From Methanobacterium sp. (GTDB taxonomy: Archaea > Methanobacteriota > Methanobacteria > Methanobacteriales > Methanobacteriaceae), in assembly GCA_003162115.1 (NCBI GenBank), contig PMMV01000029.1, positions 17,470 to 23,475 on the forward strand: a stretch of 6,006 nucleotides of DNA. The letters are read 5' to 3'. The position numbers and the translations under genes were made by a program. This document shows positions 5,887 to 6,006 of the stretch, in pieces. The stretch's first letter is position 1. The number at the start of each line of letters is the position of its first letter. The notes beneath the pieces were generated by a model. It was not told the DNA's origin, did not search any database, and saw only the letters and a list, made by a program, of their open reading frames with translations.

Positions 5887-5903
5887 GCATATAGTTATGA
5901 TAC

Positions 5904-6006
5904 ATGATGTTGGGGATAAATTCCGAATATGGTGATGAAGATCTCTCTGAAGAATTGGAAGAGCTTTTCAAGGCTCTTGGCAATATTAACAGATTGATAT
6001 TGATCT
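5904..6006 (+). CDS. ArsR-like winged-helix transcriptional regulator (3' end missing)
   Basis: Only the first 34 residues are in the window. After an acidic N-terminus (GDEDLSEELEEL) comes LFKALGNINRLILI, which matches the first helix of ArsR/SmtB-type helix-turn-helix domains (typical form LFKALGNPTRLRIL). The recognition helix and any effector-binding residues lie beyond the end, so the ligand, metal or otherwise, cannot be told. The start is fixed between an in-frame TGA at 5898-5900 and the domain; ATG at 5904 or 5907 both fit, with a near-leaderless transcript. It diverges from the minus-strand gene of unknown function across a palindrome-rich 148-base gap, a common layout for a local regulator controlling its neighbour. 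A MarR- or TrmB-like winged helix is possible but less well matched. Confidence 0.72.
   Translation, partial: MMLGINSEYGDEDLSEELEELFKALGNINRLILI

Noticed and set aside
5801..5983. Minus-strand open frame of 60 codons across the divergent promoter
   Set aside because: It is antisense to the ArsR-like N-terminus and passes through promoter-like AT sequence; its hydrophobic run comes from AT-rich codons.
1..6006. A defence, mobile or CRISPR-linked system
   Set aside because: No repeats with spacers, transposase, integrase, nuclease or toxin-antitoxin features are seen on either strand; the genes are mostly housekeeping or conserved unknowns.

Overview
The window reads as chromosomal DNA from an AT-rich methanogenic archaeon, most likely order Methanobacteriales and possibly a Methanobacterium-like genus. 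This placement is inferred from protein style, archaeal TATA boxes (TTTATA-type) in the intergenic gaps, a GGTGATT-type ribosome binding site and A/T-rich codon use. No marker gene is present to prove it. I see no rRNA, tRNA, CRISPR array or mobile element.

Left part (1-2191), three plus-strand genes that look like one transcription unit. The first is the 3' end of a gamma-class carbonic-anhydrase-like hexapeptide-repeat protein. It overlaps hisC (histidinol-phosphate aminotransferase, complete with all key PLP residues) by 8 bases. After 33 bases comes a radical SAM activating enzyme of the NrdG2/PflA-like type with a canonical CX3CX2C cluster motif. These are housekeeping genes, not an accessory island.

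Middle part (2192-4552), three plus-strand genes. The first is an ASCH-domain protein fused to seven TPR repeats. Its reading frame has no ATG/GTG/TTG where the domain begins: a GGAGG ribosome binding site sits 7 bases before an ATA codon, so either AUA is the start or the gene has a start-codon mutation or sequence error. Next is a membrane-anchored protein with an OB-fold-like domain and an Asn/Thr/Ser/Pro-rich tail carrying six N-glycosylation sequons. The last is a small stand-alone glycogen-binding (CBM48/AMPK-beta-like) protein.

Right part (4553-6006). A minus-strand gene converges on the CBM48 gene and encodes a conserved protein of unknown function, probably with an alpha/alpha-barrel (six-hairpin-like) fold. 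The last codons of the two convergent genes form an inverted repeat. Upstream of the minus-strand gene, a 148-base divergent promoter region rich in palindromes leads to the start of an ArsR-like winged-helix regulator that runs off the window. The regulator may control itself and the divergent gene.

I found no convincing new multi-gene system. The points most worth checking are the AUA start with the ASCH-TPR fusion, and the uncharacterised minus-strand gene with its divergent regulator.
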